DNA from: JADJQU01 sp035490315
GTDB taxonomy: Bacteria > Planctomycetota > UBA1135 > GCA-002686595
DNA: 51,724 nucleotides
Direction: 5' to 3'
NCBI GenBank assembly: GCA_035490315.1
Contig: DATHET010000078.1
Coordinates: 1 to 51,724 of the forward strand
Shown here: positions 11,996-20,635 of the stretch, piece by piece
How the letters are laid out: each line of letters begins with the position of its first letter
Numbering within the stretch: position 1 is the stretch's first letter
Notes under the pieces: generated by a model
Database searches by the model: none
What the model was told of the DNA's origin: nothing
What the model saw: only the letters and a program-made list of their open reading frames with translations
Position numbers and translations under genes: made by a program

Positions 11996-12760
11996 TTGAG
12001 CGACCCGTCCCCCCCGATCGAACGTACGCTCACCGGCAAGGTCGCTCTGGTCACCGGCGCTTCGCGAGGCATCGGCCGGGCGATCGCCCTCAGGCTGGCC
12101 CAGCGCGGAGCCAAGCTGGCCTGCGTGGCGACCACCCCGGAGCGCGCGAAGGAGACCGCGGACGCCTGCCAGGCCCTCGGCGTCCAGGCTGCCGCCTACG
12201 GAGTCGACGTCTCGGCCACCACCCCGGTCAGCGACCTGGTCGCGACCGTGCTCGCGGAATTCGGCGGCCTCGACATCCTGGTCAACAACGCCGGAATCAC
12301 CCGCGACCAGCTCCTGCTGCGCATGAGCGAGGAGGATTTCGACCGCGTCGTCGACGTCAACCTCAAGGGCAGCTTCAATTTCATCCGCGCCGCGGCGCGC
12401 ACCCTGATGAAATCTCGCGGGCGGATCGTCAATATCACCTCGGTGGTCGGTGTCACCGGCAACGCGGGCCAGGCCAATTACGCCGCCAGCAAGGCCGGCG
12501 TGATCGGGTTGACGCGCTCCGTGGCCAAGGAGCTCGCCTCGCGCGGGGTGTGCGTCAACGCCGTCGCGCCCGGACTGATCGCCACCGACATGACTTCAGC
12601 CCTAGATTCCAAGGCCGTCGAGGCGCTCAAGGCCTCGATTCCGCTGTCGCGCATCGGGGAGCCCGAGGAGATCGCCGCCGTGGTCGATTTCCTCTGCGGC
12701 CCCGGCGGCGCGTACATCACGGGCCAAACCCTGATCGTCGACGGGGGGCTTTCGCTTTAG
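11996..12760 (+). CDS. fabG: 3-oxoacyl-[ACP] reductase
   Basis: FabG is the NADPH-dependent short-chain dehydrogenase that reduces 3-oxoacyl-ACP. The Rossmann motif VTGASRGIGRAI, the NNAG motif and the catalytic Ser149, Tyr162 and Lys166 (YxxxK in NYAASKAG) are all present, counted from the TTG at 11996. The start is uncertain: the frame is open back to a TTG at 11900, just after fabD, but those 32 residues are Pro-rich, unlike any FabG N-terminus I know, and no ATG or GTG exists before KVALVTG. From 11996 the protein is 254 residues, near the usual length. Confidence 0.93.
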   Translation: MSDPSPPIERTLTGKVALVTGASRGIGRAIALRLAQRGAKLACVATTPERAKETADACQALGVQAAAYGVDVSATTPVSDLVATVLAEFGGLDILVNNAGITRDQLLLRMSEEDFDRVVDVNLKGSFNFIRAAARTLMKSRGRIVNITSVVGVTGNAGQANYAASKAGVIGLTRSVAKELASRGVCVNAVAPGLIATDMTSALDSKAVEALKASIPLSRIGEPEEIAAVVDFLCGPGGAYITGQTLIVDGGLSL

Positions 12761-12847
12761 AGTGTGGGCCGACAATCTGCCCGCCCTGCTCGATCACCCC
12801 CGATTCCCAGACCCCAACAGCCAAGAGAACCAGTGGAGACAACGAAG

Positions 12848-13087
12848 GTGACCAACCCCTCGATCGAAGAACGTGTAGTGAAGATCGTCTGCGATCAGAT
12901 GGGCACGACGCCCGACAAGATCACGCACGAGACCTCGTTCATCAACGACCTCGGCGCGGACTCGCTCGACACGGTCGAGCTGGTGATGGAGTTCGAGGAC
13001 GAGTTCGAGATCTCGATTCCCGACGAAGACGCGGAAAAGATCCAGACCGTCGGTCACGCCGTGGACTACATCACGAAGAAGTCCTGA
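12848..13087 (+). CDS. acpP: acyl carrier protein
   Basis: ACP carries growing acyl chains on a phosphopantetheine arm. The 79-residue acidic helical protein has the attachment Ser39 in DLGADSLDTVEL and the usual helix II to III sequence (MEFEDEFEISIPDEDAEKI). I chose GTG 12848, which has GGAG at 12835-12838 with nine bases of spacing and gives the normal ACP length; the frame is open to a GTG at 12764, which would add 28 non-conserved residues. A leader of about 87 bases after fabG precedes it. Confidence 0.96.
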   Translation: MTNPSIEERVVKIVCDQMGTTPDKITHETSFINDLGADSLDTVELVMEFEDEFEISIPDEDAEKIQTVGHAVDYITKKS

Positions 13088-13172
13088 GCCACGACTCACG
13101 GCCGTCGGCTGCACGCGTGCTCCCGGTCCTCTCCCAACTCCCCCCAAGGCTCAGAAGCGAGCGAGGCACGGC

Positions 13173-14414
13173 ATGCGTCGAGTGGTGATCACAGGACTGG
13201 GCACGATCAACGCCCTGGGGAACGACGTCGAGACGTCGTGGCGGCGCATGCTGGCCGGCGAGAACGGGGTCAGCAACCTGACTTCGTTCGACACCACGGA
13301 TTACTCCGTGCACTTCGCCGCCAGCGTGAGCTGGGATCCCGCGGCGCACTTCAACGTGATGGAGATGCGCAAGCTCGATCCCTTCACCATGTGGGCGATC
13401 GTGGCCTCGCGCGAAGCCTTCAAGGATGCCGGCATCGATCCCGCCAGCTTGTCCGAGTCCGAGCGCGAGCGCTTCGGCTCGATCATCGCCACGGGCATCG
13501 GCGGCATCACGGGCATCGAGGAGCAGTTCCTGATCATGCTCGAGAAGGGGCCGCGGCGCGTCAGCCCGCACTTCATCCCGAAGATCATGGCCAACGCGGT
13601 CAGCGGCCAGGTCTCGATCGAGCACGGCCTCTTGGGCACGACCTTCACCACCTCGTCGGCCTGCGCCTCGGCTGCCCACGCGATCGGCATGGCCTGGCGC
13701 GCGATCCAATGGGACGACTGCGACGTGGTGGTCACCGGCGGCGCGGAATCGGCGACCACGCGCCTCGGCCTCGCGGGCTTCTGCTCGGCCAAGGCCCTCT
13801 CGACCCGCAACGAGGACCCGGGCGCGGCCTCGCGGCCCTTCGACCTCGACCGCGACGGTTTCGTCATGGGCGAGGGCTGCGGCATCCTGATTTTCGAGGA
13901 GTACGAGCGGGCCAAGAAGCGCGGGGCGCGGATCTACGCCGAGGTCAAGGGCTATGGCTCGACCGACGACGCCTTCCACATCACGGCGCCCAAGGAAGAC
14001 GGCCACGGGCCGGCGCGGGCATTTCGCGAAGCGCTGCGGCATGCGAAAATCGACCTGTCCGCGGTCGACTACGTCAACGCCCACGGGACCAGCACCAAGT
14101 ACAACGACGCGATCGAGACGCGCGCCCTGAAGCTCGTCTTCGGCGATCACGCGAAGAAGCTCGCTGTCTCGTCGACCAAGTCGATGATCGGCCACCTGCT
14201 CGGCGCGTCCGCGGCGGTGGAGCTCGTCGTCACCGCGCTGTCGGTGCACCACGGCGTCGTGCACCCGACGCGCAACTACACGACGCCGGATCCCGAATGC
14301 GACCTCGACTACGTCCCGGGCGCGGCCCGCAAGCTCGTGGTGCGCAACGCCCTGTCGAACTCGCTGGGGTTCGGGGGGCACAACGTGTCGATCTGCATCG
14401 GCAAGCCGGACTGA
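13173..14414 (+). CDS. fabF: 3-oxoacyl-[ACP] synthase II (FabF)
   Basis: FabF elongates acyl-ACP by condensation with malonyl-ACP. The 413-residue product has the Cys164-His304-His341 triad in SSACASAAH, NAHGTST and MIGHLLGAS, and begins with RRVVITGLG, standard for KAS I/II. It follows acpP by 85 bases and closes the plsX-fabH-fabD-fabG-acpP-fabF cluster. fabZ and fabI are not in this window. Confidence 0.97.
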   Translation: MRRVVITGLGTINALGNDVETSWRRMLAGENGVSNLTSFDTTDYSVHFAASVSWDPAAHFNVMEMRKLDPFTMWAIVASREAFKDAGIDPASLSESERERFGSIIATGIGGITGIEEQFLIMLEKGPRRVSPHFIPKIMANAVSGQVSIEHGLLGTTFTTSSACASAAHAIGMAWRAIQWDDCDVVVTGGAESATTRLGLAGFCSAKALSTRNEDPGAASRPFDLDRDGFVMGEGCGILIFEEYERAKKRGARIYAEVKGYGSTDDAFHITAPKEDGHGPARAFREALRHAKIDLSAVDYVNAHGTSTKYNDAIETRALKLVFGDHAKKLAVSSTKSMIGHLLGASAAVELVVTALSVHHGVVHPTRNYTTPDPECDLDYVPGAARKLVVRNALSNSLGFGGHNVSICIGKPD

Positions 14415-14523
14415 TTCCAAGCCAGTCCGCGCTCGCTACAATCGATCCATCATCCGGGACGGAGACTTGCGGCGCGTTCCGCAGGGCGGCCTTCCCCACG
14501 CTCAGGCACCACGGAGGTCTGCA

Positions 14524-14880
14524 TTGAAAAAGCAATACCAGGAACTGCTCCACCAGTACAAAGTCGGCGTATTCCACAAGGAACACGACCAGCAGAGCGT
14601 CTCCGAAATCACGTCCGAGTGTCTGCACGTCACCGAGGACGTGCTCAAGCAGAAGTACCACTACCACTTCCACGAGCTGGCCGATGCCGACCGCGCCGAG
14701 ATCATCAACATGATCAACAACTACACGCGCGAGGCGATCCTGCCGCCGGTGATCGAGAAGCTCGTGTCGCGTCAGATCCGCCTGGAGCGGCGCTTCAACA
14801 TGCTGGTGGGCTTGACCGAGCAACTGCTCGAGCTGCTCTCGCAACAGGAAAGCGACAAGCAGCCCACCGCCAAGGCTTGA
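14524..14880 (+). CDS. small helical protein of unknown function
   Basis: I do not recognise this 118-residue protein. It begins MKKQYQELLHQYKVGVFHKE from a TTG codon that has a strong Shine-Dalgarno GGAGG at 14513-14517, six bases away. It is predicted wholly helical, with an aromatic/His cluster (QKYHYHFHELADADR) and an amphipathic C-terminal part (RRFNMLVGLTEQLLELLSQQ) that may form a coiled coil. No Cys and no membrane segment are present. A TACAAT hexamer at 14437-14442 is a possible -10 box, so the gene may have its own promoter although it follows fabF. Confidence 0.8.
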   Translation: MKKQYQELLHQYKVGVFHKEHDQQSVSEITSECLHVTEDVLKQKYHYHFHELADADRAEIINMINNYTREAILPPVIEKLVSRQIRLERRFNMLVGLTEQLLELLSQQESDKQPTAKA

Positions 14881-14929
14881 GCGAAGCATCCGGCGCGTTC
14901 AGCCACGCGGCACGCTGAGCTTTTCCGCC

Positions 14930-16339
14930 ATGAGCCATTCCGTCGAGTCAGAGCTGCGCGCGCGGTTCGAGCGCGCTGGCCAGGGACACGTGTTCGCCGA
15001 CTTCGCGAGCCTGGGCGAGGAAGCGCGCGCGCGCTTCGTGGAGCAGCTGGCCGCCGTCGACCTCGATCTGGTCGCCTGCCAGGCCGCCTTGTTGGGACAA
15101 CCGGCGGAATCGCACAGCGGCGTGGCGCTCGAGCCCCCCGAGCTGTTCCCGCTCGAGCGCGATGCGCGTCAAGCCGCGCAAGCCGAGGAGGCTCGCCAGG
15201 CAGGCGAAGGCCTGCTCGCCGCGGGCAAGGTGGGATTCCTGCTGGTCGCCGGCGGACAGGCTTCGAGACTCGGATACGACGGACCCAAGGGCGCCTTCGG
15301 GATCGGCCCGGTCAGCGGCCGCTCGCTGTTCGAGATCCATGCGCGCCGCCTGCTCGCTGTGCGCGCGCGCTTCTCGGTGCGCGTGCCCTGGTACGTGATG
15401 ACCTCGCCGGCGAACCACGACGCGACGCGCTCCTTCTTCGAGGGCCATCGTTACTTCGGCCTGGAGCCGCGCGACATCCGCTTCTTTGCCCAGGCGATGA
15501 TCCCGACCATGGGCCCGGCGGGAAAGATCCTGCGCGCGGGCCCTGGCGAGCTGTTCCAGGCACCGAACGGTCACGGCGGCGTGCTGCTCGCGCTCGAGCA
15601 GTCGGGGTCCCTGCGCGACGCGCGCGAGCGCGGGATCGAGCACTTCTCCTACTTCCAGGTCGACAACCCTCTCGCCCGTCCCGGCGACGCCTTGTTCCTG
15701 GGCCTGCACGCGCTGGAGGGCGCCGGCATGTCGTCGAAAGTCGTCGCCAAGCGCGACGCCGGCGAAAAAGTGGGGGTGATCGGCACGATCGGCGAGCGCC
15801 TGGGCTGCATCGAGTACTCGGACCTTCCCAAGGACCTGCGCGAGGCGCGCGACGCTCCGGGCAAGCTGCGTTTCCGCGCCGGGAACATCGCGATCCACAT
15901 GCTGCGCCGCGATTTCGTCGAGGGCCTGACCCGCGGCGGTCTGCAACTGCCCTGGCACCTGGCCAAGAAGAAGATGCTGGTCTGGGAGCAGGGCGAGCTC
16001 GTGCAGCGCGACGGAATCAAGTTCGAGGCCTTCGTGTTCGACGCGCTGGGCGAGAGTCCGCGCTCGGTCACGCTCGAAGTCGATCGCGCCCTGGAATTCT
16101 CGCCGGTCAAGAATGCGCGCGGCGAGGATTCCGCGGAGACCGCGCGCGCCGATCTGTGCCGATTGCATGCGAGCTGGGTGCGCTCGGCCGGCCTCGAGCC
16201 GCCGCCGCTCGACGAAAGCGGTGTGCACCCTGTCGAAATCGATCCCTTGATTGCGGAGGATGCCGCAGGCTTCCGCGCCCGTCCGCACCATCCGATCGTC
16301 ACCGAGCGCGGCCACTTCTACGTGCATGAACACCATTGA
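14930..16339 (+). CDS. UDPGP-family UTP--sugar-1-phosphate uridylyltransferase
   Basis: The 469-residue protein has the UDPGP-family nucleotide-binding loop LLVAGGQASRLGYDGPKG at residues 104-121, then FEIHARRLLAV, YFQVDNPLARP and an HHPIVTERG-type C-terminus. This resembles the eukaryotic UDP-N-acetylglucosamine pyrophosphorylase (UAP1/AGX) more than bacterial GlmU or GalU. The likely reaction is UTP plus GlcNAc-1-P (or another hexose-1-P) to UDP-sugar, feeding envelope synthesis; the neighbours ddl and dapB fit that. Substrate preference is inferred, not shown. The downstream ddl start overlaps its last codons. Confidence 0.85.
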   Translation: MSHSVESELRARFERAGQGHVFADFASLGEEARARFVEQLAAVDLDLVACQAALLGQPAESHSGVALEPPELFPLERDARQAAQAEEARQAGEGLLAAGKVGFLLVAGGQASRLGYDGPKGAFGIGPVSGRSLFEIHARRLLAVRARFSVRVPWYVMTSPANHDATRSFFEGHRYFGLEPRDIRFFAQAMIPTMGPAGKILRAGPGELFQAPNGHGGVLLALEQSGSLRDARERGIEHFSYFQVDNPLARPGDALFLGLHALEGAGMSSKVVAKRDAGEKVGVIGTIGERLGCIEYSDLPKDLREARDAPGKLRFRAGNIAIHMLRRDFVEGLTRGGLQLPWHLAKKKMLVWEQGELVQRDGIKFEAFVFDALGESPRSVTLEVDRALEFSPVKNARGEDSAETARADLCRLHASWVRSAGLEPPPLDESGVHPVEIDPLIAEDAAGFRARPHHPIVTERGHFYVHEHH

Positions 16340-17387
16340 GATCCGCACTTCGCCGAGGACGACCTCCGCTCTCGCCTCCTTGCGCGTCGCTGTCCTGATG
16401 GGCGGCGCTTCCGGCGAGCGCGAAATCTCCTTGCTCAGCGGCCGTTCCGTGACCGCTGCTCTCGAGCGCTGCGTGCAGGCGAAATCCCTGGGCAGCGTGC
16501 GCGCGATCGAGATCGCGCCGAGCGGAGCCTGGATCCTGGACGGCGAGGCGCGCGACGGCGCGCGCGCCCTGGCCGACTGCGCGGACGTCGACGTGTTCTT
16601 CCTGGCGCTGCACGGAGGAGCGGGGGAAGACGGGACTCTGCAAGGACTGCTCGCGGCCTCGGGCCGACGCCACACGGGTTCGGGCGTCGCGGCTTCGGCG
16701 ATCTGCATGGACAAGGCGGCGACGCGCGGACTGGCCCAGTCGATCGGCATTCGTGTCGCGCCGGGGCGTGCGATCAGCTCTCGCGCCTTGGAGTCGGGGC
16801 CCGCAGCGGAGCTGGAGCGCGCCCGCGCCCTCGCGGTGGGGGAGTCGGGTTGGGTCGTCAAGCCGCGCCGCGGCGGCTCCTCGGTCAACACGCACCTCGT
16901 TGCCGATGCGCGCGAGCTCGCGCCGGCGATCGAGCGGGTGCTCGCCAGCGGCGACGACGCGCTGGTGGAGGCCCGTATTCTTGGCGTGGAAGTTTCCTGC
17001 GGCGTGCTGCATCCCCCCGGCGCCGTCGCGCGCGCCTTGCCGGCGATCGAGATCCAGCCCGACCGCGAGCGGTTCTTCGACTACGAGCAGAAATACTCGA
17101 CCAGCGGGGCGCGCGAGATCTGTCCGGCGCCTTCGCTCTCGCCGGAGCAGGAACGGCGCGTGCGCGAAGCCGCGCTGGCCTTGCACGGCGTGTGCGGATG
17201 CGGAGGCTACTCGCGCAGCGACTTCATCGTGCCGGCGGCGGGCGACGTGGTGCTGCTCGAGATCAACACCCTGCCAGGCTTGACGCCGCGCTCGCTCCTG
17301 CCCCAGGAAGCGGCCGTGGTCGGGATCTCTTACGACGAGCTGTGCTTGTGGATCGTGGAATCGGCGCTGAGCGGTGAGCGCGCGTGA
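16326..17387 (+). CDS. ddl: D-alanine--D-alanine ligase
   Basis: Ddl makes the D-Ala-D-Ala dipeptide of peptidoglycan with ATP. The ATP-grasp protein of 353 residues has the N-terminal VLMGGASGEREISLLSG, the ALHGGAGEDGTLQGLL loop, MDKAATR, and the C-terminal EINTLPGLTPRSLLPQ where metal and D-Ala bind. The ATG at 16326 overlaps the upstream stop by 14 bases; the 14 residues before LRVAVLMGG are variable. It adds to the evidence that this organism makes peptidoglycan. Confidence 0.94.
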   Translation: MNTIEIRTSPRTTSALASLRVAVLMGGASGEREISLLSGRSVTAALERCVQAKSLGSVRAIEIAPSGAWILDGEARDGARALADCADVDVFFLALHGGAGEDGTLQGLLAASGRRHTGSGVAASAICMDKAATRGLAQSIGIRVAPGRAISSRALESGPAAELERARALAVGESGWVVKPRRGGSSVNTHLVADARELAPAIERVLASGDDALVEARILGVEVSCGVLHPPGAVARALPAIEIQPDRERFFDYEQKYSTSGAREICPAPSLSPEQERRVREAALALHGVCGCGGYSRSDFIVPAAGDVVLLEINTLPGLTPRSLLPQEAAVVGISYDELCLWIVESALSGERA

Positions 17388-18076
17388 ACCCGCCGCTGCG
17401 GGTTGCCGTGGTCGGCGCCGGCGGAAAGCTCGGCAGCGCGGCTTGCACCGCGATCGAGACCTGCGCTGAGTTCACGCTGGTCGGACGATTCAACTCGCGC
17501 GACGACTGGCCCGTGCGCGTGCGCGAGCTGAAAGTCGACGTCGCGCTCGAATCGACGCGCGCAGGCCTCGGCCTCGACCACGCGCTGCGCCTGCTCGACG
17601 CCGGCGCGAACGTCGTGGTCGCGACCAGCGGCATCAGCCTCGAGGACCAGGCAGTCCTCGACGCTCGCGCGCGCGAGCGCTCGCGCGGCGGCTTGATCGT
17701 GCCGAATTTTTCCCTGGGCGCGATGCTCCTGATGCGCGCCTGTGGCGAATTCGCGGCGCACTTCAAGGCTGCCGAGATCATCGAGATGCACCACGACAAG
17801 AAGCGCGACGCTCCCTCGGGGACCGCGCTCGAGACCGAGCGTCGCATGCGCTCCGCGCGCCCGCAATCGAGCGCGGCCGTGCCGATCCATTCCGTGCGAC
17901 TGCCTGGCCTCTACGCGCACCAGGAAGTGCTTTTCTCCGGTCCTGGAGAAGTGCTGACCATCCGTCACGATCTCTTCTCGCCCCAGGCCTTCGCGCCGGG
18001 AATCCTCGCCGCTCTGCGCTACGCCGCCAAGGCGCGCGGCGTGCAGCGCGGAATCGAGCTCGCCTTCGCGACTTGA
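17384..18076 (+). CDS. dapB: 4-hydroxy-tetrahydrodipicolinate reductase
   Basis: DapB reduces HTPA with NAD(P)H on the way to diaminopimelate and lysine. The 230-residue protein has the dinucleotide motif VAVVGAGGKLGS, the VVATSG segment, PNFSLGAMLLM and the signature EMHHDKKRDAPSGTA with the catalytic His pair and Lys. It is a little shorter than most DapB (about 240-270), mainly in the middle. The GTG start overlaps the ddl stop (GTGA), so both are translated as a unit, linking mDAP and D-Ala-D-Ala supply. Confidence 0.92.
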   Translation: MNPPLRVAVVGAGGKLGSAACTAIETCAEFTLVGRFNSRDDWPVRVRELKVDVALESTRAGLGLDHALRLLDAGANVVVATSGISLEDQAVLDARARERSRGGLIVPNFSLGAMLLMRACGEFAAHFKAAEIIEMHHDKKRDAPSGTALETERRMRSARPQSSAAVPIHSVRLPGLYAHQEVLFSGPGEVLTIRHDLFSPQAFAPGILAALRYAAKARGVQRGIELAFAT

Positions 18077-18084
18077 GCCCGCGC

Positions 18085-18112
18085 TTGCATCGCTCGCCTG
18101 CCTGTCTAGACT
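18085..18112 (+). promoter_or_regulatory. sigma-70-type promoter for tRNA-Leu
   Basis: TTGCAT (18085-18090) and TAGACT (18107-18112) are separated by 16 bases and lie about 30 bases before the tRNA, as expected for a stable-RNA promoter. Confidence 0.6.
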
Positions 18113-18141
18113 CTTCGCCCGCGGACGTCGGTCCACCCGGT

Positions 18142-18227
18142 GCCGGGATGGCGGAATGGCAGACGCAATGGATTCAAAATCCATCGCCCGCAAGGGCGTC
18201 GGGGTTCAAGTCCCCGTCCCGGCACCA
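18142..18227 (+). tRNA. tRNA-Leu (anticodon CAA)
   Basis: An 86-base class II tRNA. The acceptor arms GCCGGGA and TCCCGGC pair fully, followed by discriminator A and an encoded CCA. The anticodon stem ATGGA/TCCAT holds the loop TTCAAAA with CAA at 18175-18177, which reads UUG. A long variable arm (CGCCCGCAAGGGCG) and the T-arm GGGGTTCAAGTCCCC confirm leucine identity. Confidence 0.98.
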
Positions 18228-18244
18228 CTCTCGTTGGTCGCGAG

Positions 18245-19948
18245 TCAGAGCCAGACGCTGAACTCGACGCCAGAGCTCAGCCCGCTGGCGGTCCCATCGG
18301 GATGTTGCGGGTCGCGGTACCAGGCCTGAGCGTCGATCTGCTCGCCGGGTTGCCACGAAAGATGCTGGATCCAGCTCGCGTCGACGATCCAGCGCAACAC
18401 ACCGGAGCAATTGCTCGGCCCAGGGCTGCCAGCGGAATTGACGCCGCTCGAGCGCCGCAGGGGTGGCGCGAGACACAGGATGCCGCCTTGGAAAGGAGTC
18501 GAGGCGCGGGCCTTGCCGAACAGGAACAAGCCTGGCTTGTTGTTGACCACCTGCGAGACGACGAGCTCGAGTGTCGATTCGTCGCTCGCGCTGGCGTAGC
18601 CGCTGGCCAGGATCAGCGGCGTGCAGCCTTGCGAGTTCAGCTTGGCGCTGCAGTAGTGCACGGACTCCGCGGGCCGCGTGGAGAGCACGAAGGCCGCGCC
18701 GCAATCCGTCAGCGGCGAATCGTCTTTCGGCGCGCCTGCAAGCAGATCCGCCAGGCCGTCGCCGTCGCGGTCGCTCGCCGCGCACAGCGCGAGGCCGAAC
18801 CGATCGCCGCCGCTGCGACCGCGCCAGACGTGCAGGATGCGCTGCGAGCGCGACGAAAAGCAGCGCACCACGCCCGCCGCTCCGATCGCTCCTGCCTCGA
18901 CCGCTCCCGCCACGGCGAGGTCCGCACGGCCGTCGCCGTCGAGGTCGGGGGTGAGCGCGAGCGCGCTGCCGAAAGCTTCGCCGTTGCCCGCGCCGAAGAC
19001 CGACCACAGCAAGGCTCCGCCGGCCGAGGAAAAAACGCGCACTGCGCCAGGCGTGGAACTTTGATGCAGCGCATCGCTCGCGCCGACGGCGATGTCGAGT
19101 GTTCCGTCGCCGTCGAGATCGCTTCCGCCGGCCAGTGCACAGCCGAAGAGCTCGCCGGACGACGCACCCGGAAGCGACAGGATCGGGAAGCCGTTGAGGC
19201 CGGAGTACACCGTCGCATAGCCAGCGCCGGATCCCTCCTGATCGGCCCCGGCGAGCAGGTCCGAGCGTCCGTCGGAGTTGACGTCGCCGGCATTCGCCAC
19301 GGCGATTCCCAGTCGATCGCCGGGAGCTGCGCCGAAGTGGCGCGCGAGCTGCGCACCATTGAGGCCCGACCAGGTGTCGACTGCGCCTGCATCGATCCCC
19401 GCGCTCTGGTCGAAGGGCGAGCCGACGCTGAGATCGCCGATCCCGTCGGCGTTGACATGGCCCGCGGCGCAGACGCAGTAGCCGAAAGCCGCGCCGGGCA
19501 CGGAACCCGCGAGCGTGAAGCGGGCCACTCCGTTCGCGCCGCTCACCACGCGGACCGCTCCGCCGTTCACGGTCTGGAAATCGCTGTCGGGCGCGCCGGC
19601 GGCGAAATCGATGATGCCGTCGCCGTCGATATCGCCGAGCGCGGCGATCGACCAGCCGAAGTGGTCGACGGCGGCCGAGCCGAACACGGTGTAGAGCGTT
19701 CCGCCGCCGGCGCCGGAGATCGCGCGCACCGCTCCGGATTGGAATCCGGCCGTCGAGTCGAAGGGCGAGCCGACCCAGAAATCGGCCACGGCGTCGCCAT
19801 TCAGATCGCCAGCATCGGCAAGGCAAGCGCCGTGGCGTTCTCCGAGCGCGGTTCCTTCGTGAGTCGAGAGGGCGGGCAGTGTCTGGCTGGCCAGCGCCGG
19901 AGCCAGCGCTGCCATCGCGGCTGCGCAGGCAAAAGAGTGTCGGATCAT
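18245..19948 (-). CDS. secreted FG-GAP beta-propeller protein with planctomycete-type C-terminal domain
   Basis: The 567-residue protein has a signal peptide (IRHSFACAAAMAALAPALA) and seven FG-GAP repeats, each with a calcium-binding loop such as DLNGDAVADFWVG, DIDGDGIIDFAAG, DVNSDGRSDLLAG, DLDGDGTLDIAVG and DRDGDGLADLLAG. Seven repeats make one integrin-alpha-like beta-propeller. From about residue 435 follows a Cys-containing domain (YCSAKLNSQGCTP, FQGGILCLAPP, AQAWYRDP) that I recall from many secreted planctomycete proteins; its role is unknown. ATG 19948 has AGGAAT seven bases upstream. Adhesion or surface binding is plausible but unproven. Confidence 0.88.
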   Translation of the reverse strand: MIRHSFACAAAMAALAPALASQTLPALSTHEGTALGERHGACLADAGDLNGDAVADFWVGSPFDSTAGFQSGAVRAISGAGGGTLYTVFGSAAVDHFGWSIAALGDIDGDGIIDFAAGAPDSDFQTVNGGAVRVVSGANGVARFTLAGSVPGAAFGYCVCAAGHVNADGIGDLSVGSPFDQSAGIDAGAVDTWSGLNGAQLARHFGAAPGDRLGIAVANAGDVNSDGRSDLLAGADQEGSGAGYATVYSGLNGFPILSLPGASSGELFGCALAGGSDLDGDGTLDIAVGASDALHQSSTPGAVRVFSSAGGALLWSVFGAGNGEAFGSALALTPDLDGDGRADLAVAGAVEAGAIGAAGVVRCFSSRSQRILHVWRGRSGGDRFGLALCAASDRDGDGLADLLAGAPKDDSPLTDCGAAFVLSTRPAESVHYCSAKLNSQGCTPLILASGYASASDESTLELVVSQVVNNKPGLFLFGKARASTPFQGGILCLAPPLRRSSGVNSAGSPGPSNCSGVLRWIVDASWIQHLSWQPGEQIDAQAWYRDPQHPDGTASGLSSGVEFSVWL

Positions 19949-20017
19949 CGGAGAATTCCTTGTTTCTTGCAGTCCGTCGTCGAAGCCATGCTTCCACTGC
20001 CCCAGTCGTGAGCGAGA

Positions 20018-20635
20018 ATGAGCGTCATCGTGGTGGTCCAGGAATCCGCAACAGCAGGATCGTTCGCGGCCCTGGCCCTGGGAGCGCTGCTCGAGCGCAT
20101 CGCCGCCTCGACCCATTCGATGGTGGAGCTGCGTCTCCAGCTCCAGAGCGAGGATCCGATGGCGGCGCTCTCGAATGCCCACGCCGATCTGACGAGCACC
20201 TGCGCGGAGCTCGAATCCCAGGGTTGGCTCTTCGGGTTGTTCGCTCGCGAGCTCGGCAGCGACGTGCTCTTCGAGCGGCGCGAGCGGCGCGGTCTCGAGA
20301 TCGTGCTCGGGCTGGTGCGAGACATCCTGGCGCGCGAAGGCAGGTCCTTGGACCTTCCGCGCTTGCCCGAGCTTGACAGCAACGACGAGCGCTGCGCGAC
20401 GATCTGCGCGGTGATCGCGCGCTGCGTGCACGCCGCGCACCAGGCGCCCGTCGCTCCGACCTGGCGATTCATCCGCGGCGAAGAGGGGACCTCGCTCGTT
20501 TTCGGCGGCGTGGCGGCGCCCGGTCTCGAGCCGGCCTTGCGCGAAGGCGCGGCGCGCATCCCTGGGGCTAAGCTCGAATTCGATTCACGCCGCAGGCTCC
20601 TGCTTTTGCCAGAGCCTTGCCTGGTCTGGCCGTGA
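20018..20635 (+). CDS. unknown protein, possibly a degenerate histidine-phosphotransfer-like fold
   Basis: I do not recognise this 205-residue protein. It starts with a hydrophobic strand (SVIVVVQES) and then two long helices; the first carries STHSMVELRLQL, a His in a setting that loosely recalls the dimerisation helix of histidine kinases or ChpT-type phosphotransferases. The C-terminal part is strand-rich (TSLVFGGVAAPGLE, KLEFDSRRRLLLLPE). It diverges from the FG-GAP gene with 69 bases between starts and is translationally coupled to the NifU-like gene (GTGA overlap), which suggests a joint role. Confidence 0.7.
   Translation: MSVIVVVQESATAGSFAALALGALLERIAASTHSMVELRLQLQSEDPMAALSNAHADLTSTCAELESQGWLFGLFARELGSDVLFERRERRGLEIVLGLVRDILAREGRSLDLPRLPELDSNDERCATICAVIARCVHAAHQAPVAPTWRFIRGEEGTSLVFGGVAAPGLEPALREGAARIPGAKLEFDSRRRLLLLPEPCLVWP

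Noticed and set aside
14948..16891. 647-residue open frame on the minus strand
   Set aside because: It mirrors the UDPGP and ddl genes, both of which are clearly real; the translation has no recognisable motif.
18140..20011. 623-residue open frame on the plus strand
   Set aside because: It starts inside the tRNA-Leu gene and mirrors the FG-GAP protein; its Arg/Gly repeats only reflect the antisense of the calcium loops.
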